The notes beneath the pieces were generated by a model. It searched no databases. It had not been told where the DNA came from and saw only the letters and a program-made list of their open reading frames with translations. A stretch of DNA of 64,000 bases, taken from the NCBI RefSeq assembly GCF_006491645.1, contig NZ_VDCZ01000002.1, forward strand, positions 434,001 to 498,000, read 5' to 3'. A program made the position numbers and the translations under genes. The DNA is from Flavobacterium profundi. GTDB taxonomy: Bacteria > Bacteroidota > Bacteroidia > Flavobacteriales > Flavobacteriaceae. This document shows positions 9,194 to 18,339 of this stretch, piece by piece (the first letter of the stretch is position 1; each line of letters starts with the position of its first letter).

Positions 9194-12100
9194 TTAGAAT
9201 CCAAATTGTACTGCAAAAGTAACACGCCCCTTATCATTCGGATTTTTAAAATAACCCAGTTTGGCAGTTACCATATTAATCCCGTTTAACCAAAGTGCTC
9301 CACCGTAAGAAGTATGCCAAATATTTGAAGTATCATTATTGGTCCAAACTCTTCCATAATCAAATCCTCCAATAACTCCATATTTCATTGGAACAAAACT
9401 GCGCTTGATACTTCCTAAAGTCAATCGCACATCTGAGGTTTGATAAAAAGATTGTCTTCCAATAAAACGTTCATTTCGTAAGCCCCGTATTCCATTATTT
9501 CCGCCAATAGCTGCAGCATGATAAAAATCAAAATTATCATTTGTAATTATTTTTCCTCTAAATAAGGTTTCGAAAACTAAATTCCCTTTCGTAGAAATCT
9601 TATGCGAAAAATTAAATTTACTTTCTAAAGTGAAAAAATTCTTATTGGTATCCTCTAAATTGCTTTTCCATTCCGCTGCCAATAAAAATCCCATGCCATA
9701 AGTTGGTAAAGAAACAATGTCATAGTTTTCAAAACCATAACTTAATTTAGTACTGGTATATTGCTGGTGCGTAAACACGCGATCTGCTACCACATTTGAC
9801 TCACTAATAAAACGATTCGCAGTTTTTTCAACTTCTAAATCTTCAAATCCTAATTGCCAACTAACCAAACTTCCTTTTTTACCTACTTTATTTAATGAAG
9901 GATAAAAATTGAAATTTCTTAATTTAACTCGATTATAATCAAATTCTATATCTTCATCTAAATCATTATAAACCGATTCATTACCATATCCAAAATAATT
10001 AATGGTAAAATTCGGACTGGTAATTTTAGCATCGATATTAAAATCGAGTTGTCCTACTAATTTTGGGAAATGGCCTTTATATTTTACTTCAAAACCGTTG
10101 GTTGCGAAAAAATAATTAGGCGTTATAGTATGTTTACTCGTATACGGATTTTGTCTAAAACCATTGTGAATATAATTCATAATTACACCTAATTTCACAC
10201 CATCATCCGGATTAAATCCACCTCCTGGAATAACAGAAAAGGAATTGTATTTGGCTTTTCTGTAGGTGTACACATTCATTTCATAATCATCGCTTAAACG
10301 AGTATTGGTTTTTCCATCAATTTCAAAAGTATTGTCCTTAGTCTTATAATCATAAATCTTCACATTATGACCGTTTTCTATTTTATAAACGTCGTTATTT
10401 TGACCACCAATAAGCTTCACATGAATTTTCGATCTAAAGTCTCCTTCAACTATAAACTTATCATCTTCATCTAAACCATAAATCCAAATTTCTTTGGTGT
10501 TTTTAGAGGTGAACGTACGTTTCATGATAAATTGTTCTTCACCATCTTTCTTATTTCTAATCTGTAAAACTTCGATTTCATTGGGACTAATTTTTTTAAT
10601 ATAAAAATCTTCTTTTTTATCTGTACCAACAATAATCGCTCTCTTTTCTAATAATTTATGATATTGAACTGCATATTCTTTTAAATGATCTCTTCTCGAT
10701 TTTAAATCCGATTTCAACTTATCACTTGTAGTGTCTTGAACTTCTTTTGGTAACTGTAAAAAGGCATTATCAATCACTGCATCGGTTAAATTTTCTTGAA
10801 TAAAAACCGCTTGTTTTTCCCAATTTTCCTTTTTGTTCGATTGTAAAAAAGCAATATCCAATTGATAACCTACATGATTCAACCATTTTAAATTTTGAAT
10901 TTCTGAATCATAAGATTGCATTTTTCTAAATTCAGGAAGATTTAGAATTAAGCTCATTAAAACGCCACCATATTTAGGAAAGGCTTGATCTCTGTCTTTT
11001 GGGATGGGTTTATAAACAACCTCATTATCCCCTTTTTTAAATTCCGACCATTTCCATTGATCTGCATGACGGTCCCAATCTCCTAAAAGCATATCTAAAA
11101 GTCGTGCTCTAATAAATGCTTTTTCATCTACTTGGTATTTTTCGTCTTTTCTTAATTTTTTAAATAAATCATCGGTTCCAATAATATCATCGGGTTTACC
11201 AAAGGTAGATTCATCCAATTGGCTATCCGATTCTCTTTCTTGAACCATGTATAGTTCATCACCAAAGCTAGAATTAAATTTACCTAAAGCATCGTGTTTG
11301 GGTATATAATACAACTTAGGATTAGCATGATAAATACCAATATTCTTTGAAAGATCATCAATTATAAAAGAGGTAAAAGGATGTCCGGTTGTGAAAAAAT
11401 CCATTAAAAAAGTTTCTACATACGTATCTTTCAAATCATCTTGTACATATTGATCGGTAAATACAGCTGCTTGAAAAAAACGAGTTGCATTTTTCTTCAC
11501 AGCACGCAAAACATATTCTTGTTTCTTGGCATCAATTACGCGTAAAGAATTTGATTGTTGTCCTCCTCCTTCTCTATCAATTTTTAATCCCCCAAAAAGA
11601 GTATCAATAGTGGCTACTTTTGCCGTAATGGGTAATCCATAATAATTGCGGTAATGCTTACCCCATAAAAAATTATAAAAACCAGATTTTTTAGTTTTTT
11701 CTGGCTCATATACAGTTGCTTCTTTGTAAGCAGGAAATGTGTTAGGGTAGTCTTTTGTTTCTGTATTAACTGGTTTTAAAATAGATTGTTTATAAAGCAC
11801 AATTTCTTTATCATTCTTTTTGCCATAAAAAGTTAGAATTCCTTCTCCTGTTTTTAAGATTTCTAAAGTTGCAAATCCATTTTTCCCATAAGAGAAATCA
11901 TTTGGGTAAATTGCTCTTGCGGCATTTGTTTTGGTTCCAGAACCACTAACAATTTGTTTCACACCATTTTTCTCAATGTATTCCAAACTATGTTCGTGAC
12001 CCGAAACTACAATAATATTTTCATTTTTTTGAATTAAAGTTTGAATGCGTTTTGATAAAGCAGTATAATCTTTATTTAAAACGTCTTGCGAACTAATTCC

Positions 12101-12931
12101 AGAAGTTTTTCGCAATAAATTATATAAAGTTCCTAATAATGGTACTGGAAATGAATTTTCAGCCGATAATAACATTTTTCTTACTCCAAAATGACCACCA
12201 TGAACTCCATTGGTAAACAAAGGATGATGCATTGCAACCACAACAGTTTTATCTTGATTTTTATTTAAAAGGCTTTCAAATTCGGCAAAAAACTCTGCTC
12301 TGCTCTTTATATTACAATCATCGTTAATCGTAGGGTTTTTATTCCAATCTTCTAAATACCACTGGCTATTAATCGTAATTAAAGTAATGTTATCATTAAT
12401 TTCAAAGTCTTCAATAGCACACCCTTTTCGAGGTGAAAAGGATTCTTTATCTTTGAAGTAGGAGATTACAAAATCTTCTTGATTATTCAACCCCTTTAAA
12501 CCACTGTACCAATCGTGATTCCCAGGTATTACGATTGTTTTGCCTTTGAAATTTTTAGTAATTTTTAATTGGTTTTCTAAGATTTTCTCTGCTATTTTAT
12601 ATTCTTCTGTATCTTTATCACCTGACATTCCAACTGGGTAAACATTATCGCCTAAATACATTAAAGTACTGTTTTTGGAGGCCTTTTCCAATTTATATTC
12701 TAATGGCAATAAAGCCTGTTTTGAATTCACGGCATCTGCATTTCCAGCATCTCCAACTAAATAAAAAATATGATCCACTTCTTGAGCTTCAACCTCAATA
12801 GGCGCAATTGGATTTTTAATATTTTTACCCGTTTGAACAGAATAAGTAGCACAAGAATTCAGAAAGCCTAATAAAGCCAAAACACCAATTATTTTTACAA
12901 AAAAAAGCTTTCTAAAGTAATTAAATTTCAT
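9194..12931 (-). CDS. Lipoprotein fusion: metallophosphoesterase, kinase-like segment and Omp85-type outer-membrane barrel
   Basis: A 1245-residue protein with a lipobox LNSC (Cys27). Residues about 55-370 form a calcineurin-like phosphoesterase: GDAG (60-63), GDN (94-96), GNHD (137-140), HHP (235-237) and GHEH (311-314) are all present. Residues about 460-660 contain a second, distinct set of motifs: VLRAVKK (474-480), LLGDWDRHADQWKW (615-628) and KDRDQAF (645-651), which resemble the lysine, DRH catalytic loop and metal-binding Asp of HipA/Fam20-type atypical kinases. Residues about 860-1245 are beta-strand rich, contain GGNNGIRGLRNERF, similar to the Omp85 L6 loop, and end in FAVQFGF, typical of an outer-membrane barrel. 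Similar large proteins exist in Bacteroidota under the name metallophosphoesterase. The kinase-like reading is my inference. The gene is divergent from the HD-PycTM gene with only 24 bp between start codons. Confidence 0.85.
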   Translation of the reverse strand: MKFNYFRKLFFVKIIGVLALLGFLNSCATYSVQTGKNIKNPIAPIEVEAQEVDHIFYLVGDAGNADAVNSKQALLPLEYKLEKASKNSTLMYLGDNVYPVGMSGDKDTEEYKIAEKILENQLKITKNFKGKTIVIPGNHDWYSGLKGLNNQEDFVISYFKDKESFSPRKGCAIEDFEINDNITLITINSQWYLEDWNKNPTINDDCNIKSRAEFFAEFESLLNKNQDKTVVVAMHHPLFTNGVHGGHFGVRKMLLSAENSFPVPLLGTLYNLLRKTSGISSQDVLNKDYTALSKRIQTLIQKNENIIVVSGHEHSLEYIEKNGVKQIVSGSGTKTNAARAIYPNDFSYGKNGFATLEILKTGEGILTFYGKKNDKEIVLYKQSILKPVNTETKDYPNTFPAYKEATVYEPEKTKKSGFYNFLWGKHYRNYYGLPITAKVATIDTLFGGLKIDREGGGQQSNSLRVIDAKKQEYVLRAVKKNATRFFQAAVFTDQYVQDDLKDTYVETFLMDFFTTGHPFTSFIIDDLSKNIGIYHANPKLYYIPKHDALGKFNSSFGDELYMVQERESDSQLDESTFGKPDDIIGTDDLFKKLRKDEKYQVDEKAFIRARLLDMLLGDWDRHADQWKWSEFKKGDNEVVYKPIPKDRDQAFPKYGGVLMSLILNLPEFRKMQSYDSEIQNLKWLNHVGYQLDIAFLQSNKKENWEKQAVFIQENLTDAVIDNAFLQLPKEVQDTTSDKLKSDLKSRRDHLKEYAVQYHKLLEKRAIIVGTDKKEDFYIKKISPNEIEVLQIRNKKDGEEQFIMKRTFTSKNTKEIWIYGLDEDDKFIVEGDFRSKIHVKLIGGQNNDVYKIENGHNVKIYDYKTKDNTFEIDGKTNTRLSDDYEMNVYTYRKAKYNSFSVIPGGGFNPDDGVKLGVIMNYIHNGFRQNPYTSKHTITPNYFFATNGFEVKYKGHFPKLVGQLDFNIDAKITSPNFTINYFGYGNESVYNDLDEDIEFDYNRVKLRNFNFYPSLNKVGKKGSLVSWQLGFEDLEVEKTANRFISESNVVADRVFTHQQYTSTKLSYGFENYDIVSLPTYGMGFLLAAEWKSNLEDTNKNFFTLESKFNFSHKISTKGNLVFETLFRGKIITNDNFDFYHAAAIGGNNGIRGLRNERFIGRQSFYQTSDVRLTLGSIKRSFVPMKYGVIGGFDYGRVWTNNDTSNIWHTSYGGALWLNGINMVTAKLGYFKNPNDKGRVTFAVQFGF

Positions 12932-12955
12932 AATTTAGTAGTATAATTTTAATGG

Positions 12956-14128
12956 ATGAAATTAGTAAAAAAAGCGGAACTATACGTTACAGAATTATTT
13001 AAAAATGTATTAGAATTTAAATATAAATACCATGATGTAACGCATACAAAAAATGTGGTCAATGCCGTTGAAGAAATTGGTCTGCATGAACAGATTTCTG
13101 AAAAAGATATTGAGATCTTGCAGTTGGCTGCATGGTTTCATGATACAGGCTATATTAAATGTAAAGATGGCCATGAAGGAGAAAGTGTAAAAATTGCCAC
13201 TACTTTTTTGGTTGCGAATGAAGTTGATCAAAACACTATTGATGCGGTTAGCAATTTAATTATGGCTACCGTTTTTAATCATGAACCCAAAACCATTTTA
13301 GAAAAAATAATGTGCGATTCTGATTATTACCATGTGGGTAGTGATGCTTATTTCTCCTTTTTAAAGGAATTACGTACAGAATGGAAATTGTGTGATGTCG
13401 CAATTTTTTCTGAGAAAGAATGGTTGCATGAAAACATCTCATTTTTAAAAGATAAACACCAATTTTATACCAATTACGCAAAGGAAAATTGGGAACCAAT
13501 CAAACAAAAAAACATACAAATTTTGGAAGAAAAAAGAATGAAAAAAAATGAAGATCTTGTTGTAACCCCAAAAAAGAAAAAAAAGAAAAAGAAAAAAAAA
13601 TTAGGTCGCGGGGTTGAGACCTTATTTAGAGTTACTATTACTAATCATACTAGATTAAGTGATATTGCTGATAGTAAAGCTAATATTTTACTCTCTGTTA
13701 ATGCGGTTATTATTTCAGTAGCCTTATCCGTTTTAATTCCTAAATTAGACAGTCCTGGAAACATATACCTTACCTTACCTACATTTGTACTTTTATTTTT
13801 TAGTGTGATTTCGATTGTATTTGCGATTTTAGCAACGCGTCCGAAAGTAACCTCAACCGAATTCACCAAAGAAGACATTTTAAACAAAAAGGTAAATCTA
13901 TTGTTTTTTGGAAACTTTTATAAAGTTCCTTATCAAGATTATGAAGATGAAATTAACAAAATGATGTTAGACAACGATTATTTATATAATTCACTTACGA
14001 AAGATTTACATTATTTAGGTATTATCTTAGATCGAAAATATAAATTATTGAGAATTACTTATAATATTTTTATGGTGGGAATTGTTGTTTCTGTACTTAC
14101 CTTTTTATATGCGTATCAACATTCTTGA
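12956..14128 (+). CDS. HD-domain protein fused to a PycTM (Pycsar effector, DUF5706) membrane domain
   Basis: A 390-residue two-domain protein. Residues 1-200 are an HD phosphohydrolase: H26/H30, the HD pair at 62-63 in AAWFHDTGY, H108 and D121/D123. A ten-lysine linker (206-215) follows. Residues 220-390 match the PycTM domain (formerly DUF5706): ITNHTRLSDIADSKANILLS leads into hydrophobic helices at about 243-262, 273-293 and 367-387. PycTM proteins are membrane effectors of Pycsar anti-phage systems, where a pyrimidine cyclase makes cCMP or cUMP. No cyclase gene is seen here, so a defence role is not shown; HD-PycTM fusions occur widely in Flavobacteriaceae. Its 3' end overlaps the convergent GAF gene by 13 bp. 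Confidence 0.82.
   Translation: MKLVKKAELYVTELFKNVLEFKYKYHDVTHTKNVVNAVEEIGLHEQISEKDIEILQLAAWFHDTGYIKCKDGHEGESVKIATTFLVANEVDQNTIDAVSNLIMATVFNHEPKTILEKIMCDSDYYHVGSDAYFSFLKELRTEWKLCDVAIFSEKEWLHENISFLKDKHQFYTNYAKENWEPIKQKNIQILEEKRMKKNEDLVVTPKKKKKKKKKKLGRGVETLFRVTITNHTRLSDIADSKANILLSVNAVIISVALSVLIPKLDSPGNIYLTLPTFVLLFFSVISIVFAILATRPKVTSTEFTKEDILNKKVNLLFFGNFYKVPYQDYEDEINKMMLDNDYLYNSLTKDLHYLGIILDRKYKLLRITYNIFMVGIVVSVLTFLYAYQHS
13567..13600 (+). repeat. Poly-A tract encoding the lysine linker
   Basis: A purine tract of six-, eight-, five- and nine-base A runs separated by single G residues encodes the decalysine linker between the HD and PycTM domains. A nine-A run is present at 13592-13600. Runs of this length can slip during replication and would shift the frame just ahead of the membrane domain. 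Confidence 0.6.
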
Positions 14129-16425
14129 TCTGGAATGGGTTTAATGGTAACTCGCAAAGCTTTTAAACCCGAAATACTTTGTAGTTCTTCCACATCAAAT
14201 TTTTCAATTTCTTCCTCAAGTAAACCTTTAGCAATAAGGTATTTTAAGTATTTCATATACTCCACTTTTTCAGAATTTTGAGCGTATACAATGGTAATTT
14301 TGTTTTCTTGTGTAATGCGTTCTTCTGAATTTTTAATGTGTGATTTATCAATTCTTTTTTTGACAACCTCATAACGTGCATTGTAAGAACCATCTACATC
14401 AAATAATTTTTCATCCATTCTAAAACGAATGGTTAAAGGAGAGCTAAAAGCCAAAATTAAAGTCGTTACTTCTAAAGGAAAATCTAATATATGTTTCCAT
14501 TTTTGAAAATTATAAACGGTTTCACACAACGATTTTAATTGCCATAATCTTAAATTATTGAAGAATAGCGGACTAAATTCCATTCTAGGATTAATAGAAG
14601 CACCAATGTACATATTGTGTTCAATACCATCCGTTGCATATCGTTCGTAATAATGAGGAAATATTTTTTGCGCTTCTAGCTGACATTCGTCTAAATAAGA
14701 AGACATCTTTTTATTCAACAAAGCAACCGATTCATCATAGGCTTTTCTATTGTCATAAATAATATTCAGTTTTGGGTCTAATTTTTCATAATAAGCCTTT
14801 ACTTTTTCAGTAATATTTTCTGAAAAAATCATGGTTTCCAAAACGGGATGTACCTCACTCTCGACATATAATTTAAAAGTACTTTCGGAAGTAGTATCAA
14901 AATTATTTTCAACCTCAACAGAAAATTTATCCAATTCAAAAAGAATCTGATCGGCAATTAAAATTTTATTTTCTTTAATAATAGATTGAAATAAGTTAAC
15001 TAACAGTTCTAATTGATTCCTAATATCCTCAATGGTAGCCAATTGTCTATTGTGAGAAGAGTTTTTAATATCTATTTGACCAAATAATGCAAAAACGTCT
15101 TTAAACACAATATCTTTAAACGTATACGCTTCTAAGTTTTTATCGGAATTCAAAAAATCCCTCACACCTTGTTTAAATTTCCAATACACACTAGGATGAA
15201 TGGAAGTGTATTCGTTTTGAATGATGGCATCAATTCGATTGGCAGTAGCTTCTAACGAACGCTCTAAAGTATTGGTTATAATCGGTAAAATCAATTTCAA
15301 TCTACTCAAACTCTTTTTATTGATGGCATATTTGGTTTCCGATACCAATTCAATCGTACCAATAATTCCCTTTCTACTAGCAATGGGAGCAATAATAAAA
15401 CTTTGAATATTTTGTTCCAACAATACATTTAACAATACGGATTCAGTATTTGAAATACTATATTGCTCTAAATTTTGAATAAAAATAGGTTCTCTTTTTA
15501 GAATGCTAGTCTTTAATAAAGAATCGCTCTTAAACTCAGAGATATTTTTACTCATTTTATCGTTTAATACAAAACTGTCAATCTCAACATCATTATAACG
15601 TGTTTTAATTAAAGTATTTTCTTCGCTATCGTAGATAGTTATACCAATTTTCAAATCGGGAATATCAAAAATAGATCTGAAAATTTTTTTAAAACTTTCA
15701 TCATTTACTAAGGTGTCACTTTGAGAACTTAACAGATTCGTTTTCAATTGGGAAACCGCATTATCTAAGGTATTTTCTACCATAGTTAAAATACAAAAAC
15801 CCTCTACATTCCAACTTCCTTCAGGAAAAATTTCTTTCCATAAATCTATATTATCCAAGTCGTTTAACAACATATTGATTTGTTCGGTTGTTGGATAACT
15901 GGAGGAATCTTTGGGATAAATTTTTAAAAAATCATTTCTATTAGAGATAAAAAATGTTTTATAAACCCCTTTGGTGTCTTTGAATTCAAAAATGATTTTG
16001 TTGTCCAATGTTATTTTATTTTCGATAATCGAATTTAAAACAATCATGGCTTTCAACTTGTAAATTATATCTGGGGAAGCATCAAAAAAACGAATACTTT
16101 CTTTCACCGAACAGTCAATTTCGTTTAATTTTTCACTTCGAAATAAAATGGTGTTTTTTACAGGTAATACAACAGCTTTGTATTCATTTTTAGAAATATG
16201 TTCTGGAATTAGAATGGAAAAGAACTCTTCAAACAAAGAAGCATTATCTCTTACAATTCCTGTAATTTCTTTTTCTTTAACCAGTACATGTTCTATTTTA
16301 GAAAACAAATTTTGATAATATTCCTTTAGCTCTGGATTTTTCGGAAAAGTAAAAGTATCAAGAAAGGGTGCAATGGAAAATTCCACTTCATAAGGAGATA
16401 AAACTATGTTTTCTTTAGTAATCAT
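14116..16425 (-). CDS. Large GAF-domain protein
   Basis: A 769-residue cytoplasmic protein without signal peptide or clear membrane helix. Residues about 255-400 read as a GAF domain: strands IGITIYDSEENTL and SFIIAPIASRKGIIGTIELVS surround the expected ligand pocket, ahead of a coiled helix ITNTLERSLE. The N-terminal 250 and the C-terminal 370 residues have no recognised motif; no histidine kinase, GGDEF or HTH domain follows the GAF. Ligand and output are unknown. The stop overlaps the 3' end of the HD-PycTM gene by 13 bp on the opposite strand. The start lies 2 bp after the stop of the upstream barrel gene, so the pair is an operon. Confidence 0.72.
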   Translation of the reverse strand: MITKENIVLSPYEVEFSIAPFLDTFTFPKNPELKEYYQNLFSKIEHVLVKEKEITGIVRDNASLFEEFFSILIPEHISKNEYKAVVLPVKNTILFRSEKLNEIDCSVKESIRFFDASPDIIYKLKAMIVLNSIIENKITLDNKIIFEFKDTKGVYKTFFISNRNDFLKIYPKDSSSYPTTEQINMLLNDLDNIDLWKEIFPEGSWNVEGFCILTMVENTLDNAVSQLKTNLLSSQSDTLVNDESFKKIFRSIFDIPDLKIGITIYDSEENTLIKTRYNDVEIDSFVLNDKMSKNISEFKSDSLLKTSILKREPIFIQNLEQYSISNTESVLLNVLLEQNIQSFIIAPIASRKGIIGTIELVSETKYAINKKSLSRLKLILPIITNTLERSLEATANRIDAIIQNEYTSIHPSVYWKFKQGVRDFLNSDKNLEAYTFKDIVFKDVFALFGQIDIKNSSHNRQLATIEDIRNQLELLVNLFQSIIKENKILIADQILFELDKFSVEVENNFDTTSESTFKLYVESEVHPVLETMIFSENITEKVKAYYEKLDPKLNIIYDNRKAYDESVALLNKKMSSYLDECQLEAQKIFPHYYERYATDGIEHNMYIGASINPRMEFSPLFFNNLRLWQLKSLCETVYNFQKWKHILDFPLEVTTLILAFSSPLTIRFRMDEKLFDVDGSYNARYEVVKKRIDKSHIKNSEERITQENKITIVYAQNSEKVEYMKYLKYLIAKGLLEEEIEKFDVEELQSISGLKALRVTIKPIPDQEC

Positions 16426-16427
16426 TT

Positions 16428-17339
16428 TTATTTTTTGCTATCATCTACTTTATAACTAAATCCTATACTAAAATAGGCATTTGGTTTAAAGGAATCATTA
16501 TAATAATCGGTAATATCATCAAAACTACTGTTGTATTGTTCATACAATCTTAGAATCGTAATTCCTGCTTTTAGAGTAACCCAAATATCTGAACCTAAGT
16601 TTCTTGAATAAGAAGGATACACAAAAACATTCATGTTTCTAAGATACGTAATATTATTGGGATTAACAGCAGGATCATCCGACAAATTTAAATGGGTTAT
16701 ATTACTTTCAGAATGATATCCAAAACCATAGGCATATTTTTCATTAGCAAATGTAATGGAAGCTTTTGAAGGAATGAAGGCACTAATTTTCATATTGTCT
16801 TTTTGATATTGAAAATAAGCGGTTGGCAACACTCTAAATTTCCCATTATTATTATTGAAATTAATCCCAATACCGTATTTGTAGTGCGGATTTCGAACCA
16901 CATCTTTTACAAACATAGCTGTAAGAGCTGGAAATAAATCACGATAGGTAAAATTACTCTTAAAATCGGTTCGAATATTTAACCTAGGCGCAATATATGC
17001 ATTCCAATGTTCATTTATTTTTTGTCTAACCAATAACGTATATTTAAAATGATGCATGTTATCGGGATAATTATCAGATTCTGGGACTGGAGAGTCAAAA
17101 TTATAGTCATATAATCTATAATTGATAATACTATTCAATTTTGTGTTTTTTCCAATTCGAATCGTGGGTGTAAAACTTTGAAAATCAACTTCCGTTAAAT
17201 CGGCTCTAGCATCTGCATTTTTTAAATCCGAATTAGGAATGTGACTTACATTTAAATGAATTGCATCAGTATCAAATTGAGCATGAACCCATGATGCAAA
17301 TAAAAGGGCTATAACTACTATACGTTTTTGGAATCTCAT
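16428..17339 (-). CDS. Outer-membrane beta-barrel protein (DUF6268-like)
   Basis: A 303-residue secreted protein with a signal peptide ending near WVHAQ (residue 21). The mature part is composed of alternating amphipathic strands with aromatic girdles (YTLLVRQKINEHWNAYIAP, LRNMNVFVYPSYSRN) and ends in SIGFSYKVDDSKK. The family resembles DUF6268 outer-membrane barrels of Flavobacteria, which have no known cargo. It is cotranscribed with the GAF protein (2 bp spacing). The assignment to DUF6268 is from memory of the pattern and is moderate. Confidence 0.65.
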   Translation of the reverse strand: MRFQKRIVVIALLFASWVHAQFDTDAIHLNVSHIPNSDLKNADARADLTEVDFQSFTPTIRIGKNTKLNSIINYRLYDYNFDSPVPESDNYPDNMHHFKYTLLVRQKINEHWNAYIAPRLNIRTDFKSNFTYRDLFPALTAMFVKDVVRNPHYKYGIGINFNNNNGKFRVLPTAYFQYQKDNMKISAFIPSKASITFANEKYAYGFGYHSESNITHLNLSDDPAVNPNNITYLRNMNVFVYPSYSRNLGSDIWVTLKAGITILRLYEQYNSSFDDITDYYNDSFKPNAYFSIGFSYKVDDSKK

Positions 17340-17542
17340 ATATCTAAATTTATATAGTAAAATTAGAAATATGTGAACCGCTACTGTTACATCTTACAAG
17401 TCATGATTTACATAATTACAATAAAGGATGCCTAACCCTTCAAAATTATATTTGAATTATATAAAAGTTAGTCTGCATTATATAAAACAAATCATAACCT
17501 TCTACTGTTACTTTGTTTCATTGGAAAATAAACAGAGACAAA

Positions 17543-18337
17543 ATGAGAAAGATAGCCCTTCTATTTGCTTTAGCACTGCCCTATTATCTTGTAGGTCAAA
17601 AAGAATCACCTTACAAAACTGATTTATTAACTGACGGTTCTATCATTGTTGGTGCTGCAGGAATAAACGCTTGGGGACTTTTAGTAATTAAAGATAAAAA
17701 ACCACTCACAGAAGAAAAATTAAACGCATTGAATGCAGATGATATTTGGTTTGTAGACCGATGGTCAGCTGGAAATTATGATGAAAATGCATCAAACCAA
17801 AGCGACATTCCTCTTTATACATCTTTAGCAATACCCTTTCTATTTGCTTTAAATAAAGATACCAGACAACATGCAGGACAATTATCGGTCATGTATGTAG
17901 AAGCTGTAGGTTTATCTTTGGCTACATTTACAGTATCATCTGGATTTATTGAAAAATCAAGACCAAAAGTATATAATATCGATTTAAGCTTGGATGAAAG
18001 ACTTGAGAGCAACAATCAAAGATCCTTTTTTAGTGGCCATGTAGCTGCAGCTGCCGCATCTACTTTTTTTGCAGCACAAGTTTATGCAGACTTTTATCCA
18101 AATTCCAAAGCAAAGCCTTATATTTGGGCTGGTGCTGCATTACTTCCAGCTGCAGTAGGATATTATAGAGTAAAAGGCGGAAATCATTTCTTATCAGATG
18201 CTATTGTGGGTTATGTTATTGGAGCCACTAGTGGTATCTTAGTACCAAGATTACACAGAAAAAAAGATAGCAACTTAAGAATTGCACCAGAAGTTGGTTT
18301 TGGGTATCAAGGAATAGGAATTCAATATACTTTCTAA
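17543..18337 (+). CDS. PAP2-family phosphatase
   Basis: A 264-residue PAP2 (type 2 phosphatidic acid phosphatase) protein with a cleavable signal (MRKIALLFALALPYYLVGQ). All three family motifs are present: KSRP near residue 140, FFSGH near residue 163 and R-VKGGNHFLSD near residue 215. Members dephosphorylate lipid phosphates such as phosphatidic acid or undecaprenyl pyrophosphate. I place the start at ATG 17543, which begins the signal peptide, rather than at a TTG at 17513; a TTACTTTG element at 17508-17515 resembles a -7 box and would place the transcript start just after the TTG. The tamB TTG start follows its stop by 2 bp, so this is the first gene of the envelope operon. Confidence 0.85.
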   Translation: MRKIALLFALALPYYLVGQKESPYKTDLLTDGSIIVGAAGINAWGLLVIKDKKPLTEEKLNALNADDIWFVDRWSAGNYDENASNQSDIPLYTSLAIPFLFALNKDTRQHAGQLSVMYVEAVGLSLATFTVSSGFIEKSRPKVYNIDLSLDERLESNNQRSFFSGHVAAAAASTFFAAQVYADFYPNSKAKPYIWAGAALLPAAVGYYRVKGGNHFLSDAIVGYVIGATSGILVPRLHRKKDSNLRIAPEVGFGYQGIGIQYTF

Positions 18338-18339
18338 TT

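Noticed and set aside
12956..14128. A complete Pycsar defence system
   Set aside because: No pyrimidine cyclase gene is found around the PycTM-like protein, so only an effector-like fusion can be claimed.
17513..17542. TTG start for the PAP2 gene
   Set aside because: The extra ten residues precede the true signal peptide, and the TTG lies inside a likely -7 element; ATG 17543 gives a normal export signal.
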